A stretch of DNA of 64,000 bases from Ruegeria arenilitoris (GTDB lineage Bacteria; Pseudomonadota; Alphaproteobacteria; Rhodobacterales; Rhodobacteraceae), in assembly GCF_013032445.1 (NCBI RefSeq), contig NZ_WQCA01000003.1:62001-126000 (forward strand). The letters are read 5' to 3'. The notes under the pieces were generated by a model. It was not told the origin of the DNA. It made no database searches and worked only from the letters and a program-made list of their open reading frames with translations. Below are positions 46,311 through 58,519 of the stretch, in pieces; positions within the stretch are counted from its first letter, which is position 1; every line of letters starts with the position of its first letter. The position numbers were made by a program, and so were the translations under genes.

Positions 46311-46457
46311 ATCTATAACAATTGCTGTCATGCGTTTTTCAGCTGCAAAAGGTGTAATCTTAGATTTTGAATAGGCTTGTTCCTGCTGCCGTGTATCACG
46401 GTTGCTGAAGAAATGATCGGCCTATTTGCGCGACGTTCTAAAACTGGCTAAAGCGGA

Positions 46458-47534
46458 TTAAGCCGTTTTACCAAAAGGTAAGGATCGCAACCATATTCTC
46501 AGGGTGGGATTTAGACTGAGATAGGTCCGCAAAAGGCGGCTTACCATCTGCTCCAGTTGTTCATCGCTTACTTGTACAACGTCCTGAACGTCACCTCCGA
46601 CCTGAGGCTTTTTAGCGAACTCACCTCTCTCAAGGCGGCTATAGTCTAGATTCGGGAAAACGATGCCATAGCGATCACGCAGTTCTAATGGCCCAGTGCC
46701 TGAATAATCTGTATATTCGGCGACCTCAGGTCGAAGCATGGGACGAGGCAGATTTAACCTCTTCTCTACACGGCGTAACTGATTAATGAACCTTAGTGTT
46801 TGCTTGTTAATTCGGTCATCTTGGTCCGCGTAGAAATGCCTTCGAAACTGCTGCATCAACACCATTCCTTCAGCAGACAGCGATTCATTGGTCGAGATTT
46901 TTTTTGCGGCCTTCGACACGATTCCCTGCAGGTCTGGCCTATGCAGCGACATAAAGTCAGAAATAATGTCGCCGCCGACCAAAGCTTCGCGGTTGAACAA
47001 GCGAACGGAAAATTTCGAATTCGAGAAAAACTCTGAATATGCGTCAAGATTGGCAGTTATGTTGTAATTTCCGGGCTGTCGAAACGTAGATGATGCTCTT
47101 AAACGCTGCTGAGTAGCTGACAAATAGTAACTGGATGGCCCCCTGACATACGCGACGAATTCCGGATTTTCGATTCCGACCTGTTTCAGCAAAAACTGGA
47201 GCTTTTCCAGCCCGGCATGGTATTGCCCCACAGGCCATAGGTATTCGGAAGAGAGAATTAACAGATCAGAATCGTGCCCTGAAATCTGACTTTTCAAGTT
47301 TTCAAGAAAAACCTCAACGCGTGAGTTGAGTTCCTGTTCTGAAAATCTTCGAAAACGTCTCGGAGCAACCTCATAAGGGCGAACTGCACCAGCAAGCAGC
47401 CCGTGGTTCACTTGTTTGCCTTGAATTGGATACAACACACCATTTTTGGCCAACTCTTTGCGCGCACCGCAAAGGGCCTTTTGGAGCGCCGTACTGCCTG
47501 TCTTAGGCATTCCAATGTGAATGATCGTCTTCAA
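46458..47534 (-). CDS. Sulfotransferase-like protein
   Basis: A 358-residue protein that opens with HIGMPKTGSTALQKAL, the 5'-phosphosulfate binding loop of PAPS-dependent sulfotransferases, and keeps an AYVRGPSSYYLSA segment that resembles the 3'-phosphate site. The rest is poorly conserved. Base composition is clearly more AT-rich than its neighbours and codon use is freer, suggesting acquisition. It probably modifies a polysaccharide or lipid at the cell surface, by analogy. It is flanked by lon (convergent) and tRNA-Val. No mobility gene is present. Confidence 0.75.
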   Translation of the reverse strand: MKTIIHIGMPKTGSTALQKALCGARKELAKNGVLYPIQGKQVNHGLLAGAVRPYEVAPRRFRRFSEQELNSRVEVFLENLKSQISGHDSDLLILSSEYLWPVGQYHAGLEKLQFLLKQVGIENPEFVAYVRGPSSYYLSATQQRLRASSTFRQPGNYNITANLDAYSEFFSNSKFSVRLFNREALVGGDIISDFMSLHRPDLQGIVSKAAKKISTNESLSAEGMVLMQQFRRHFYADQDDRINKQTLRFINQLRRVEKRLNLPRPMLRPEVAEYTDYSGTGPLELRDRYGIVFPNLDYSRLERGEFAKKPQVGGDVQDVVQVSDEQLEQMVSRLLRTYLSLNPTLRIWLRSLPFGKTA

Positions 47535-47721
47535 TAAACCTGCTCGTTTGGCTCACAGAGTATTGGGCATAGCCGTAGCTCGGTCTCTGAGTAAACGCAA
47601 GTTGCCCAACGTAGTGATCAAAATGGCCGAGACAGCGAGGTTCTTTTTCGAGCGTCAGGTCAATTGCCGTCTTTTCAGACCTGCGTACCAAATAAGTGGC
47701 GCTCAACAATTGCGAAAGTGA

Positions 47722-47796
47722 TGGTGGGTGATAACGGATTTGAACCGCTGACATCTTCGATGTGAACGAAGCGCTCTACCACTGAGCTAATCACCC
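47722..47796 (-). tRNA. tRNA-Val (CAC)
   Basis: The minus strand folds as a full cloverleaf: acceptor GGGTGAT / ATCACCC, D arm TTAGCTCAGTGG, anticodon stem CTTCG / CGAAG with loop TTCACAT (anticodon CAC, reading GUG valine), T arm with GGTTCAAATC, discriminator A and an encoded CCA at 47722-47724. The length is 75 bases. Confidence 0.95.
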
Positions 47797-47839
47797 GTAA
47801 GGCGGCGTATTACAGAGAGTCCTCAGCCTGCGCAAGAGG

Positions 47840-47863
47840 CCGGTCGACAGATTTGTCGACCGG
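47840..47863. other. Perfect hairpin between tRNA-Val and the beta-barrel gene
   Basis: CCGGTCGACA and TGTCGACCGG form a 10-bp stem with loop GATT. It lies just beyond the 3' end of the minus-strand beta-barrel gene and may end its transcript, though the run of A on the right gives no T tail after the hairpin on the minus strand. Confidence 0.5.
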
Positions 47864-47928
47864 AAAAACGCGGCACTTGCAGTTGCCGCAAATGCAGTTT
47901 GCGTTGGGAGCTAACCCATGACAGCAGG

Positions 47929-48657
47929 TTAGAGACCCGGAAGCTTGTCTACAACGCCACGTCGGTTAAAGGTCGTGCCGCGTTTGTTGCCGAGGTTCAT
48001 GCGAACTCCCACAGCGACATAAGCTTCGTTTGTGCTACCAGACGCGATAGGGGTCGAAATATGAGCAACCCCAAGATTACCATAGATGATAGTGTTATCC
48101 AGAACGTAGTAGTCTGCGCCAAGCGTGTAGAGGTCATAGTCGAGCAGGCCGTAGAGGTCGTCTATCAAGTCATAGCTGAGAGTGAACTGCCATTGGTCGC
48201 TAACGTCCGTCGAAACGGCGATACCAAAGAGCGTTCCATCAACATCAGAAAAATCGACCACTTGCTGACGACCGAGATATGCCTCGACTTCCGCTGGCCC
48301 GGCGTCAAAACAGGCTTCGATACCATAGAATTCAAGGTCTGGTCCATCTACGTAGTCACGCCCATAGTAGGCACCAAGAGAAGCGCTAACGCTTGTGTGC
48401 AAATTGGCATGCAGTGTCCAGCTGGACACGTTTTCGTCGGCGTCCTGAAAACGATACCCGCCAAGATCCAATTGCGTGCTGAATGAACGTGAGAAGGCCA
48501 GTTCGCCAGACCCGTTCAGGTTGAACGCATTTCCAAAGTCACTGTCTGTAAAAGTCGAGTACCCCAAATCCAGATAACCACCGGTTACCTCTACTGCATG
48601 GGCCGCCGTGGTTGAAATAGATGCGGTCAACACGCAGTAAATAAACACGTTTTTCAC
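47929..48657 (-). CDS. Outer-membrane beta-barrel (porin-like) protein, GTG start
   Basis: A 242-residue secreted protein: a signal peptide (residues 1-21, ending TTAAHA) and a mature domain of alternating polar and aromatic strands (GGYLDLGYSTFTDSDFGN, SLGAYYGRDYVDG, TLGADYYVLDNTIIYGNLG). This pattern fits a small outer-membrane beta-barrel or porin-like protein, though no named family is certain. One cysteine occurs (IEACFDAG). The GTG at 48655-48657 is the start, with GGAG seven bases before it. The C-terminal residues are not a typical closing phenylalanine, which is unusual for a classic porin. Confidence 0.7.
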   Translation of the reverse strand: MKNVFIYCVLTASISTTAAHAVEVTGGYLDLGYSTFTDSDFGNAFNLNGSGELAFSRSFSTQLDLGGYRFQDADENVSSWTLHANLHTSVSASLGAYYGRDYVDGPDLEFYGIEACFDAGPAEVEAYLGRQQVVDFSDVDGTLFGIAVSTDVSDQWQFTLSYDLIDDLYGLLDYDLYTLGADYYVLDNTIIYGNLGVAHISTPIASGSTNEAYVAVGVRMNLGNKRGTTFNRRGVVDKLPGL

Positions 48658-48995
48658 GTTTCTTCTCCGTTTGTTTTATTGTCTTGTAAAGTGTCTAAAT
48701 GAGAGCACTTTGCGGGTGCAGCACTACATTCCCGTATTGGGGAATTGTATTGCGCTGCAGCAATTTCACTGTGCTGTTGCGTCGGTGACACATTCGACGG
48801 TTGAAAAGGGGACTAGGTATTAAATCGTCGCCGGAAATTCACGGCGCCTGAGGATTTTGGTGCAACCCAGACCGGTACGTAGTTGCTTCTCGTCAGGGAA
48901 AATTCGCGAATTCAGAAAAAACTTCAAAACGCCGCTTGACGCTGCCCGAGCGTAGCCATAATACACCCCAACGTTCAGCAACGAACGGGCAGCGG
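48658..48995. other. Intergenic region before the beta-barrel gene (338 bases)
   Basis: No gene is seen. On the minus strand it holds the beta-barrel gene's leader with GGAG, and an inverted repeat ATTCCC-N6-GGGAAT (48728-48745) that may be an operator. The rest up to tRNA-Asp shows nothing I can name. Confidence 0.5.
48728..48745. promoter_or_regulatory. Candidate operator of the beta-barrel gene
   Basis: ATTCCC and GGGAAT form a 6-6-6 inverted repeat about 70 bases before the GTG start. The regulator is unknown. Confidence 0.35.
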
Positions 48996-49072
48996 GCGGT
49001 TGTAGCTCAGTTGGTTAGAGTACCGGCCTGTCACGCCGGGGGTCGCGGGTTCGAGCCCCGTCAACCGCGCCA
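48996..49072 (+). tRNA. tRNA-Asp (GTC), copy 1
   Basis: The cloverleaf is complete: acceptor GCGGTTG / CAACCGC, anticodon loop TGTCACG within CCGGCC / CCGGG-type pairing (anticodon GTC), T arm GGGTTCGAGCCCC, discriminator G and encoded CCA. Length 77 bases. Confidence 0.96.
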
Positions 49073-49116
49073 TCGCTGCCATCCTTGGTCCAGGATAAAG
49101 GCCATGAAATAGATGC

Positions 49117-49193
49117 GCGGTTGTAGCTCAGTTGGTTAGAGTACCGGCCTGTCACGCCGGGGGTCGCGGGTTCGAGCCCCGTCAACCGCGCCA
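49117..49193 (+). tRNA. tRNA-Asp (GTC), copy 2
   Basis: A 77-base copy identical to the first, 44 bases downstream of it. Both encode CCA. The pair forms a tandem direct repeat that is likely kept equal by gene conversion. Confidence 0.96.
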
Positions 49194-49369
49194 TTTCCTT
49201 CCGAAAGCGATGAAATTTCCACCCCTGTTGGGGGCCATGTTTTGTTTCAGGGTTTTGATGTCAGGAGATGTCGGCAATAATCCGATAGTTCACACTTTGT
49301 TCTAACTTTTCTGTTGGAGACTCGGTGTGGCTCGCCTATTTCTAGGACACTTGTGTGTTGGGGGCCAAA

Positions 49370-52228
<2,859 letters not shown>

Positions 52229-52239
52229 GGGGCTGATCC

Positions 52240-52569
52240 TCAGTTGAGGATATCAACCACCGCTCCGATCAGATTCAGCACCTTTCGTGTGTCGGGATCA
52301 ACGCGATAGACATAGTCACCAGCGCGGATATAGCTGCCGCGGTCCAGCCCATAGCGGTAAGGATCATTGATCCAACGATAGTTGCGGTTGATGTAGTCAC
52401 CCGTACGATACAGGTTTTTGACCTGTCCCGGCGGAACGCAGGGTACGGCTTTCTTTGCCAGACCCGGCGGGCAGTGCCCGGCTTTACCTTTGCCGTTCCC
52501 GGCCATGGTCATGCCAGAGCTGAGCGCAAGCGCCAGAATTGCCGTCGAAATGGTCAATACGCGTGACAT
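52240..52569 (-). CDS. Small secreted RcnB-like protein
   Basis: A 109-residue protein: signal peptide (residues 1-24, ending SGMTMA), then GNGKGKAGHCPPGLAKK, two cysteines, and a C-terminal domain YRWINDPYRYGLDRGSYIRAGDYVYRVDPDTRKVLNLIGA. The last part resembles the RcnB/DUF-type periplasmic domain as I recall it. Such small genes downstream of uvrA are sometimes wrongly labelled as excinuclease subunit A in databases. Start ATG 52567-52569 with AAGGAAG upstream. Function is unknown. Confidence 0.7.
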   Translation of the reverse strand: MSRVLTISTAILALALSSGMTMAGNGKGKAGHCPPGLAKKAVPCVPPGQVKNLYRTGDYINRNYRWINDPYRYGLDRGSYIRAGDYVYRVDPDTRKVLNLIGAVVDILN

Positions 52570-52631
52570 CTTGCTTCCTTTGCTTGAACACTGTGGCCAA
52601 GGATAGATGGCCGCAGCCGGGCTGCGGGTCA

Positions 52632-52661
52632 ACCCCATGGGCAGGAAGCCGCCCATGGGGT
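52632..52661 (-). terminator. Hairpin after mmsB (valine operon)
   Basis: ACCCCATGGGC and GCCCATGGGGT form a perfect 11-bp stem around eight bases. It follows the mmsB stop on the minus strand; no T run is present. Confidence 0.55.
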
Positions 52662-52667
52662 CCGCTC

Positions 52668-53540
52668 TTAGCCTCGTCCGCGTTTTTCGAACCTCGGCAA
52701 CATGGCCGAGAAGTCCATTCCTAGCCCGTCTTCGGCCTCGACGAATTTCTGATAGAGCGCGGTAGCAACCTGACCCATCGGCGTGTCCGCATCCGCGCTC
52801 TCCGCAGCCTGTTGGCTGAGCCGCAGATCCTTTAGCATCAGTTCGGCGGCAAAGCCGGGCTGGTACTCGTTATCCGCCGGGCTGGTAGGGCCGACGCCGG
52901 GGGCAGGGCAATAGGCGTTCATCGTCCAGCTATAACCCGAAGAGGTGCTGACCACGTCAAACATCTTTTGCCGGTCCAGCCCCAATTTGTCGGCCAGCGC
53001 AAAGGCCTCGCAAGTGGCGATCATGGTGACGCCCAGGATCATGTTGTTGCAGATTTTCGCGGCCTGACCGGCACCGGATTCGCCACAATGCACGGCTTTC
53101 TGGCCCATAATGTCAAACAGAGGCTCGGCCTTGACAAAAGCGTCGTCGCTGCCGCCGGCCATGAAGGTCAGCGTGCCAGCGGCCGCGCCACCGATCCCGC
53201 CCGAGACCGGCGCATCAACCGAGAGGACACCGGCATCTTTCGCCTGATCCGCAACGGCGTGGGCGCTGTCAACGTCAACTGTCGAACAGTCAATCCACAC
53301 AGACCCAGACTGCATCACGGGGATGATTTCATTCGCCACCGCGCGCAGGATTTGTCCGTTCGGAAGCATCGTGATGACGATGTCGGCACCTTCGGCAGCA
53401 TCGGCACCCGAACCGGCTATGGTGACGCCGGCAACATCAACATCGGCCATGTCAAAACCCGTCACCTCATGCCCGGCCTTGGCTAGGTTGGCGGCCATTG
53501 GGTTGCCCATGTTGCCTAAGCCGATAAACCCGATTTTCAT
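52668..53540 (-). CDS. mmsB: 3-Hydroxyisobutyrate dehydrogenase
   Basis: A 290-residue NAD-dependent dehydrogenase oxidising 3-hydroxyisobutyrate to methylmalonate semialdehyde in valine breakdown. The nucleotide-binding start is IGFIGLGNMGNPMAANLAKAGHEV, the substrate site DAPVSGGIGGAAAGTLT, and the catalytic lysine lies in GAGQAAKICNNM. It is the third gene of a minus-strand valine operon after the acyl-CoA dehydrogenase and the hydrolase, with three bases between its ATG and the hydrolase stop. Methylmalonate semialdehyde goes on to MmsA at 59-61 kb. Confidence 0.94.
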   Translation of the reverse strand: MKIGFIGLGNMGNPMAANLAKAGHEVTGFDMADVDVAGVTIAGSGADAAEGADIVITMLPNGQILRAVANEIIPVMQSGSVWIDCSTVDVDSAHAVADQAKDAGVLSVDAPVSGGIGGAAAGTLTFMAGGSDDAFVKAEPLFDIMGQKAVHCGESGAGQAAKICNNMILGVTMIATCEAFALADKLGLDRQKMFDVVSTSSGYSWTMNAYCPAPGVGPTSPADNEYQPGFAAELMLKDLRLSQQAAESADADTPMGQVATALYQKFVEAEDGLGMDFSAMLPRFEKRGRG

Positions 53541-53543
53541 CTC

Positions 53544-54584
53544 TTATGTCTCCTCAAAAGTCAGCATGTCTTTGCCCAGTGGCTGCAACATCTTTGACAC
53601 AGCGACCGCTGGCACGGCCTGATCGGCAAACTGCCAGCGCGGCGTGCGGTCCTTGTCGATGACCTGGGCGCGAATGCCTTCCAGAAAATCTCCGTGCTCC
53701 ATTGCGCGGAAGGTATAGCGGTATTCCAACTCCAGCGCTTTGCGCAGTGTCAGGCTGGGGGTGCGCAAACGGTGCAGCATCTCAACCGTACACGCCATGG
53801 AAAGAGGCGAATTACGGTCCATGAATTTGCGCGCCTCAATGGCTACTGTGTGATCGGAATGGGTCAGGGTGTTCAGGATGTCCCCGAGAGTTTCACCGTC
53901 AAAACTGGCATCGATCTCAGGTTGCTGTTGCTCCAACTCGCTTTCGGGTGGCGCCACCGAGTGTTTCTGCAGCATCTCGGTGTCCCCCGATGCCTCGAGC
54001 ATCTCGATCAGATCGGACCACTCGGCGAGGGGAATGTAATGATCAGCGAAACCGGCAAAGATGGCGTCTCCGGGGTCCATGCGGTGGCCGGTGGTGCCCA
54101 GATATTCTCCCAACCGACCGGGGGCCAGCGCCAGTATCAAAGTGCTGCCAACATCCGGAACCAGGCCAATGGAACACTCAGGCAAAGCAATTTTGGAGCT
54201 TTCACCAACGATGCGGTGACTGCCGTGACATCCGATGCCAACGCCTCCACCCATAGTGAACCCCTGCAGGAAGCTGACGACCGGTTTGGGGTATTCGAAG
54301 ATCAGCGCGTTCAGACGGTATTCATCCCGCCAAAATGTGTGCCCGTAATCGTAATCCCCCTTGATGCCGGTTGCGTAGAGGTCGGCAATGTCTCCACCTG
54401 CGCAAAAGGCCTTGTCGCCCTCGGCATCCATGATCACCAGATCCACGGCGTCATCTTCGCGCCAGTTCCGCAGCGCCGCGTCGATCGCCATGCACATATC
54501 ATAGGTCAGCGCGTTCAGCGCTTTGGGGCGGGTCAGGGTGATGCGCCCGGCGCGGCCAGTGATACGGATGTCGATGTCAGGCAT
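53544..54584 (-). CDS. 3-Hydroxyisobutyryl-CoA hydrolase (crotonase fold)
   Basis: A 346-residue enoyl-CoA hydratase/isomerase-fold protein. The oxyanion-hole region FCAGGDIADLYATG and the MGGGVGIGCHGSHRI segment, together with the longer length and the C-terminal EFLEGIRAQVIDKDRTPRW, point to 3-hydroxyisobutyryl-CoA hydrolase, the step before MmsB. The start is ATG 54582-54584 with GAGGGG before it; the upstream open frame is spurious. It lies between the acyl-CoA dehydrogenase and mmsB, so the three genes form one operon. Confidence 0.88.
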   Translation of the reverse strand: MPDIDIRITGRAGRITLTRPKALNALTYDMCMAIDAALRNWREDDAVDLVIMDAEGDKAFCAGGDIADLYATGIKGDYDYGHTFWRDEYRLNALIFEYPKPVVSFLQGFTMGGGVGIGCHGSHRIVGESSKIALPECSIGLVPDVGSTLILALAPGRLGEYLGTTGHRMDPGDAIFAGFADHYIPLAEWSDLIEMLEASGDTEMLQKHSVAPPESELEQQQPEIDASFDGETLGDILNTLTHSDHTVAIEARKFMDRNSPLSMACTVEMLHRLRTPSLTLRKALELEYRYTFRAMEHGDFLEGIRAQVIDKDRTPRWQFADQAVPAVAVSKMLQPLGKDMLTFEET

Positions 54585-54591
54585 GGGCCCC

Positions 54592-55734
54592 TCAGCGGTC
54601 TGCAAGCATTTGTCGGGCGACAATGACCCGCATGATTTCGTTCGTGCCTTCCAGAATCTGATGCACGCGGAGATCGCGGACCAGTTTCTCGATTCCATAG
54701 TCCGCCAGATACCCGTAGCCACCATGCAGTTGCAGACACTGGTCCACAACCTTGGACCCGGTCTCGGTCACGAATTTCTTGGCCATGGCGCAGAATTTGG
54801 TCGCATCGGGTGCGCCCTGATCCAGTTTCCACGCCGCCTGCCGCAGGAAGGTGCGGGCGGCCTGCAGTTCGATCTCCATATCCGCCAGCCGGAATTGCAG
54901 CGCCTGAAACTGGTCGATGGATTGGCCAAAGGCCTTGCGTTCCGACATATATTGCAGGGTCATGTTCAGCCCGGTCTGCGCGGCCCCCAGCGAGCAGGAG
55001 GCGATGTTCAACCGCCCGCCATCCAGCCCCATCATCGCGTATTTGAAGCCGTCGCCCTCGGTGCCAACAAGGTTGCCTGCCGGGATTTCGCAGTCGTCGA
55101 ACTGCACCTGCGCCGTAGGCTGGCTTTTCCAGCCCATCTTCTGTTCCAGCGCGCCAAAGCTGAGGCCGGGCGTGCCGTCCTCGACATAGACGGTCGAGAT
55201 CCCCTTGGGGCCGTCCTGACCGGTGCGCACCATGCAGACATAAGCGTCGGAATAACCTCCGCCCGAGATAAAGGCCTTGGTGCCGTTCAGTGTGTAGCCT
55301 TCATTGGTGCGATCCGCTCGGGTTTTCAACGCGGCAGCGTCCGAGCCCGATCCGGGTTCGGTCAGGCAATAGCTGAGGACTGTTTTTAGACTCAGCACAT
55401 CGGGCATGATACGGGATTTCAAATCGTCGCTGGCGAAGCTGTCAAGCATCTTGGCGCACATATTGTGGATCGACAGAAACGCCGCGACCGAGGGGCAGGC
55501 CATCGAAAGTGCCTCAAACACCAGTGTCGCATCCAGACGGGACAAGCCCGAACCGCCGCTGTCTTCCGAGACATAGAGGCCACCGAACCCCAGCTCTCCG
55601 ATCTGGGGCCACAGGTCTTTGGGGATAGTGCCGTCGGCCTCCCACTGGCGGGCGTTGGGTGCGATGTTGTCCTGCCCGAAGTCATAGGCCATATCGAAGA
55701 TCGCGGTTTGCTCTTCTGTCAGTGCAAAATCCAA
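54592..55734 (-). CDS. Isobutyryl-CoA / acyl-CoA dehydrogenase
   Basis: A 380-residue acyl-CoA dehydrogenase. Motifs: FAD site LSYCLTEPGSGSDAAAL, FISGGGYSDAYVCM, and the catalytic-glutamate region with the end YGIEKLVRDLRVHQILEGTNEIMR. The motif GGYGYL precedes it. The branched-chain (isobutyryl-CoA) type is inferred from the two valine-specific genes behind it, since sequence alone does not fix the chain length. It begins the operon at ATG 55732-55734. The product methacrylyl-CoA needs a hydratase found elsewhere. Confidence 0.9.
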   Translation of the reverse strand: MDFALTEEQTAIFDMAYDFGQDNIAPNARQWEADGTIPKDLWPQIGELGFGGLYVSEDSGGSGLSRLDATLVFEALSMACPSVAAFLSIHNMCAKMLDSFASDDLKSRIMPDVLSLKTVLSYCLTEPGSGSDAAALKTRADRTNEGYTLNGTKAFISGGGYSDAYVCMVRTGQDGPKGISTVYVEDGTPGLSFGALEQKMGWKSQPTAQVQFDDCEIPAGNLVGTEGDGFKYAMMGLDGGRLNIASCSLGAAQTGLNMTLQYMSERKAFGQSIDQFQALQFRLADMEIELQAARTFLRQAAWKLDQGAPDATKFCAMAKKFVTETGSKVVDQCLQLHGGYGYLADYGIEKLVRDLRVHQILEGTNEIMRVIVARQMLADR

Positions 55735-55828
55735 GGGTTGCCTCCCACGCTGTCGAATGAATTGAACGACTGTTTATTTCTGAATTCTTACAGAAGTTTT
55801 GCAGGGCCAGCAATCACGCGCTGATATG

Positions 55829-56944
55829 TCAAAGGTCCATGTGATATTCTTCGATAAGATGCCGGACCACCGCCTTGCCCGGATTGTCGCCCTTTGCCAC
55901 GGCCTCGGCGTATGTGCGGCGTTGTCGCGTGGCTGAAGTGCCGGTTTGTGCAATCTGCTGCAGGCGAGCCAGCTCTGTCATGGTGCCCAGCGCCTCGGCA
56001 TCTTCTGCCAGCATACCCATGAGTTCACCCATCAGTTCGGGCATAGGTTTGATCGAGCGGTCACCGAAATCGATCAGACCTTCGCCGACGCCGTACCGCT
56101 GCGCGCGCCAGCGGTTTTCGCCGATCAGAAACTGGTCGTAATGCCGCCAGCGCAGATTCCGGTCTTTCAAGCGGCACAGCATACGGGTCAAGGCTTGTAG
56201 CAGAGCGGCGAGCGACAGCGTATGTTCCAGCCGCGGCTGTACATCCATAATCCGGGTTTCCAGCGTCGGGAATCGGTGTGACGGGCGCAGGTCCCACCAA
56301 ATTTTCGTTGTGTCCTCGATCACGCCAAGTTCCACCAGAATGCCGGTGGTGCGTTCGTAATCCGACCAACTGGCCAGAACCGGAGGCAGGCCAGTGCGCG
56401 GCAGGTTGTCAAACACGGTCAGGCGGTAAGAGGACAGCCCCGTATCCTCTCCGTTCCAATAAGGAGAAGAGGTTGACAGCGCGAGCAGATGCGGCAGGAA
56501 ATACGAAAGCTGCGGCATCAGGTCGGCGCGCAGGGCAGGGTCCTCGACCCCGACGTGAACATGCATCCCGCAGATCAGCATCCTCCGCGCGACGCCGCCC
56601 AGCGCATGATGAAGCGCGTCATAGCGATCCTTGCGGGTGTGGTGCTGTTTCTTCCAGTCGGCAAACGGATGACAGGACACCGCAATCGGGGCGAGGTTAT
56701 ATTCGGCGGCGCGTTCGGCAACGCAGGATCGCAGGCGTTTCAGGTCCTCGCGGGCCGACTTGACCGTCGTGTGGGGGCGGGTGCCGACCTCGATCTGGCA
56801 CTGCAGGAATTCGGGGCTGACCCGTCCTTCGAAGTCTGCTTGGCACGCCTCCATAAGTGCGGCAGGGGCTTCGGCAAGCTCAAGGCTGTCGCGGTCGACC
56901 AGCAGATACTCTTCTTCAATGCCTAGCGTGTATTCTTGCTGCAT
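55829..56944 (-). CDS. YbdK-type carboxylate-amine ligase (GCS2 family)
   Basis: A 371-residue member of the glutamate-cysteine ligase 2 family. It starts [18 protein letters not shown], a hallmark of this fold, and keeps [31 protein letters not shown] and [11 protein letters not shown]. coli YbdK has weak glutamate-cysteine ligase activity, and the true substrates are not known. It stands alone on the minus strand, divergent from the methyltransferase. Start ATG 56942-56944. Confidence 0.88.
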   Translation of the reverse strand: MQQEYTLGIEEEYLLVDRDSLELAEAPAALMEACQADFEGRVSPEFLQCQIEVGTRPHTTVKSAREDLKRLRSCVAERAAEYNLAPIAVSCHPFADWKKQHHTRKDRYDALHHALGGVARRMLICGMHVHVGVEDPALRADLMPQLSYFLPHLLALSTSSPYWNGEDTGLSSYRLTVFDNLPRTGLPPVLASWSDYERTTGILVELGVIEDTTKIWWDLRPSHRFPTLETRIMDVQPRLEHTLSLAALLQALTRMLCRLKDRNLRWRHYDQFLIGENRWRAQRYGVGEGLIDFGDRSIKPMPELMGELMGMLAEDAEALGTMTELARLQQIAQTGTSATRQRRTYAEAVAKGDNPGKAVVRHLIEEYHMDL

Positions 56945-57076
56945 GGCGGCCCTCGTATAACTATTCCAACCAGTGAATACGGAAATTCCTGTTTTGCCAA
57001 GCGTTTGACGCAGCCCGCCTTGCAGAGGCCTGGCAAGCAGCGGTAAGGAACAGGCGATAGGATTGTGGAGCCGCTC

Positions 57077-57928
57077 GTGAAACCCAGAAAATTCCCCAAG
57101 ATCAATGAGGCCCTGGATGAGTTGGGGGTGAAGCTTATCGACAAGGCCGTTGAAAACGACGAACGCGCTCGGCTTGAAGCGTTTGAACTTGCGGGGGGAT
57201 TGACCCGCCCGGCTTATGCCTTGTCACCAGGGATGGACGGGTTCGATATCGGCCAGTTGGTTGCCGAGTACGACCAACATGCCGAGGCGCTGGAAGCCCT
57301 GAAAGACCCGGCACTCAATCAGACAGGCTATCGGATCGGCAACGGGTACTATGACAGCCCCGACGCCGACGCGCTGTATCTGATGATCCGGCGGTTTACA
57401 CCGAAGCGGGTGATCGAAGTCGGCTGCGGGAACTCAACCCGCGTAACCCGGCAGGCGATTATCGATGGCGGGTTGGACACGCACATCACCGCGATTGACC
57501 CCTATCCCCGTGCCGACATCGCGCATGTTGTGGATCACTTCGAACAGAAACGGTTGGAAGAGATTGACCCGACGCTGTTCGATCAGCTTGAGGCAGGCGA
57601 CGTTCTGTTCATCGACTCTAGCCATGTGGTTCGGATGAGCAACGACGTCGCGCATCTGTTCTGCCGCATCATTCCGACGTTGAAACCTGGGGTGGTGATC
57701 CATGTCCACGATGTTTTTCTGCCCTACGAATACCCCAAGCGGTTCTTCTATGACTGCCCGGGTTGGGGGGAGCAGTACATGTTGCACGCCTTGCTGCAAT
57801 CCGGCGCCTTTTCAATGCTTTGGCCCGGGTATTACTTGCAACAGTCTCGTCCTGAAGCGGTTGAAGCACTACCATTTCTGAAGGACGGCCGTGCGCAAAG
57901 TTTCTGGGTGCAAATAAAAGAAAAGTGA
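57077..57928 (+). CDS. SAM-dependent methyltransferase (class I)
   Basis: A 283-residue protein with a class I Rossmann methyltransferase core: [19 protein letters not shown] (motif I), ITAIDPYP (motif II), [13 protein letters not shown] and a [12 protein letters not shown] segment typical of the methyltransferase-24 group. The C-terminal part suggests a small-molecule or glycan substrate, which is unknown. GTG 57077 is chosen because GGAG lies six bases before it; GTG 57065 is the upstream option. It is followed by the fasciclin gene after 60 bases and may be co-transcribed with it. Confidence 0.8.
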   Translation: MKPRKFPKINEALDELGVKLIDKAVENDERARLEAFELAGGLTRPAYALSPGMDGFDIGQLVAEYDQHAEALEALKDPALNQTGYRIGNGYYDSPDADALYLMIRRFTPKRVIEVGCGNSTRVTRQAIIDGGLDTHITAIDPYPRADIAHVVDHFEQKRLEEIDPTLFDQLEAGDVLFIDSSHVVRMSNDVAHLFCRIIPTLKPGVVIHVHDVFLPYEYPKRFFYDCPGWGEQYMLHALLQSGAFSMLWPGYYLQQSRPEAVEALPFLKDGRAQSFWVQIKEK

Positions 57929-57988
57929 TCCGGGCTGGCTGAGCTTCCGTACCCCTTTGCATAACAAGCTGGAGAGGAGACAACAGCC

Positions 57989-58465
57989 ATGTTTCGCCGT
58001 ACATTCATGGGCGCCGCCGCCGCACTTGCCCTTGCTCTGCCTGTAAAGGCGCAGGCCGCTGACATCGTGGACACCGCAGTTTCGGCCGGATCGTTCAACA
58101 CTCTGGTCGCTGCCGTTCAGGCTGCGGGTCTGGTGGATACGTTGAAGGGCGATGGCCCGTACACCGTTTTCGCCCCGACAGATGAGGCTTTTGCTGCGCT
58201 GCCCGAAGGTACTGTCGAGACGCTGTTGCAGCCGGAAAACAAGGACCAGTTGGTCGAAATCCTGACCTATCACGTGGTTCCGGCCAAGGTGATGTCGGGC
58301 GATATTGCCGGTAAGCGCGCCAAGGTTCTGACCGTGCAAGGCGACCGTCTGAGTGTGAATGCCCGGAACGGCGTTAAAGTTAATGACGCTAAGGTCGTGC
58401 AGGCCGACATCGAAGCCAGCAATGGCGTGATACATGTCGTAGATGCAGTAATCCTGCCAGAATAA
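57989..58465 (+). CDS. Secreted fasciclin-domain protein
   Basis: A 158-residue protein: a signal peptide (residues 1-23, [21 protein letters not shown]) and one FAS1 domain ([64 protein letters not shown]). FAS1 proteins are secreted or periplasmic adhesion-type modules. The arginine pair near the start could allow Tat export, but the sequence fits Sec equally. Start ATG 57989 with GGAGAGGAGAC upstream. A terminator follows. Confidence 0.92.
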   Translation: MFRRTFMGAAAALALALPVKAQAADIVDTAVSAGSFNTLVAAVQAAGLVDTLKGDGPYTVFAPTDEAFAALPEGTVETLLQPENKDQLVEILTYHVVPAKVMSGDIAGKRAKVLTVQGDRLSVNARNGVKVNDAKVVQADIEASNGVIHVVDAVILPE

Positions 58466-58485
58466 CGCCCCCCCCCGCGAAAGAA

Positions 58486-58514
58486 AAAGCCCCGGTCCTG
58501 ATGGCCGGGGCTTT
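58486..58514. terminator. Bidirectional terminator, fasciclin gene / L,D-transpeptidase
   Basis: AAAGCCCCGG (58486-58495) and CCGGGGCTTT (58505-58514) form a 10-bp stem between the two convergent genes. An A run on the left gives a T tail on the minus strand. Confidence 0.9.
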
Positions 58515-58519
58515 GTTCG

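Noticed and set aside
47503..47754. An 83-codon open frame overlapping tRNA-Val and the start of the sulfotransferase gene
   Set aside because: It runs through the tRNA gene and has no conserved features.
46458..47796. An integrative island at tRNA-Val
   Set aside because: I looked for a copy of the tRNA 3' end near 46300-46460 and found none, and there is no integrase. Lower GC alone does not prove an island.
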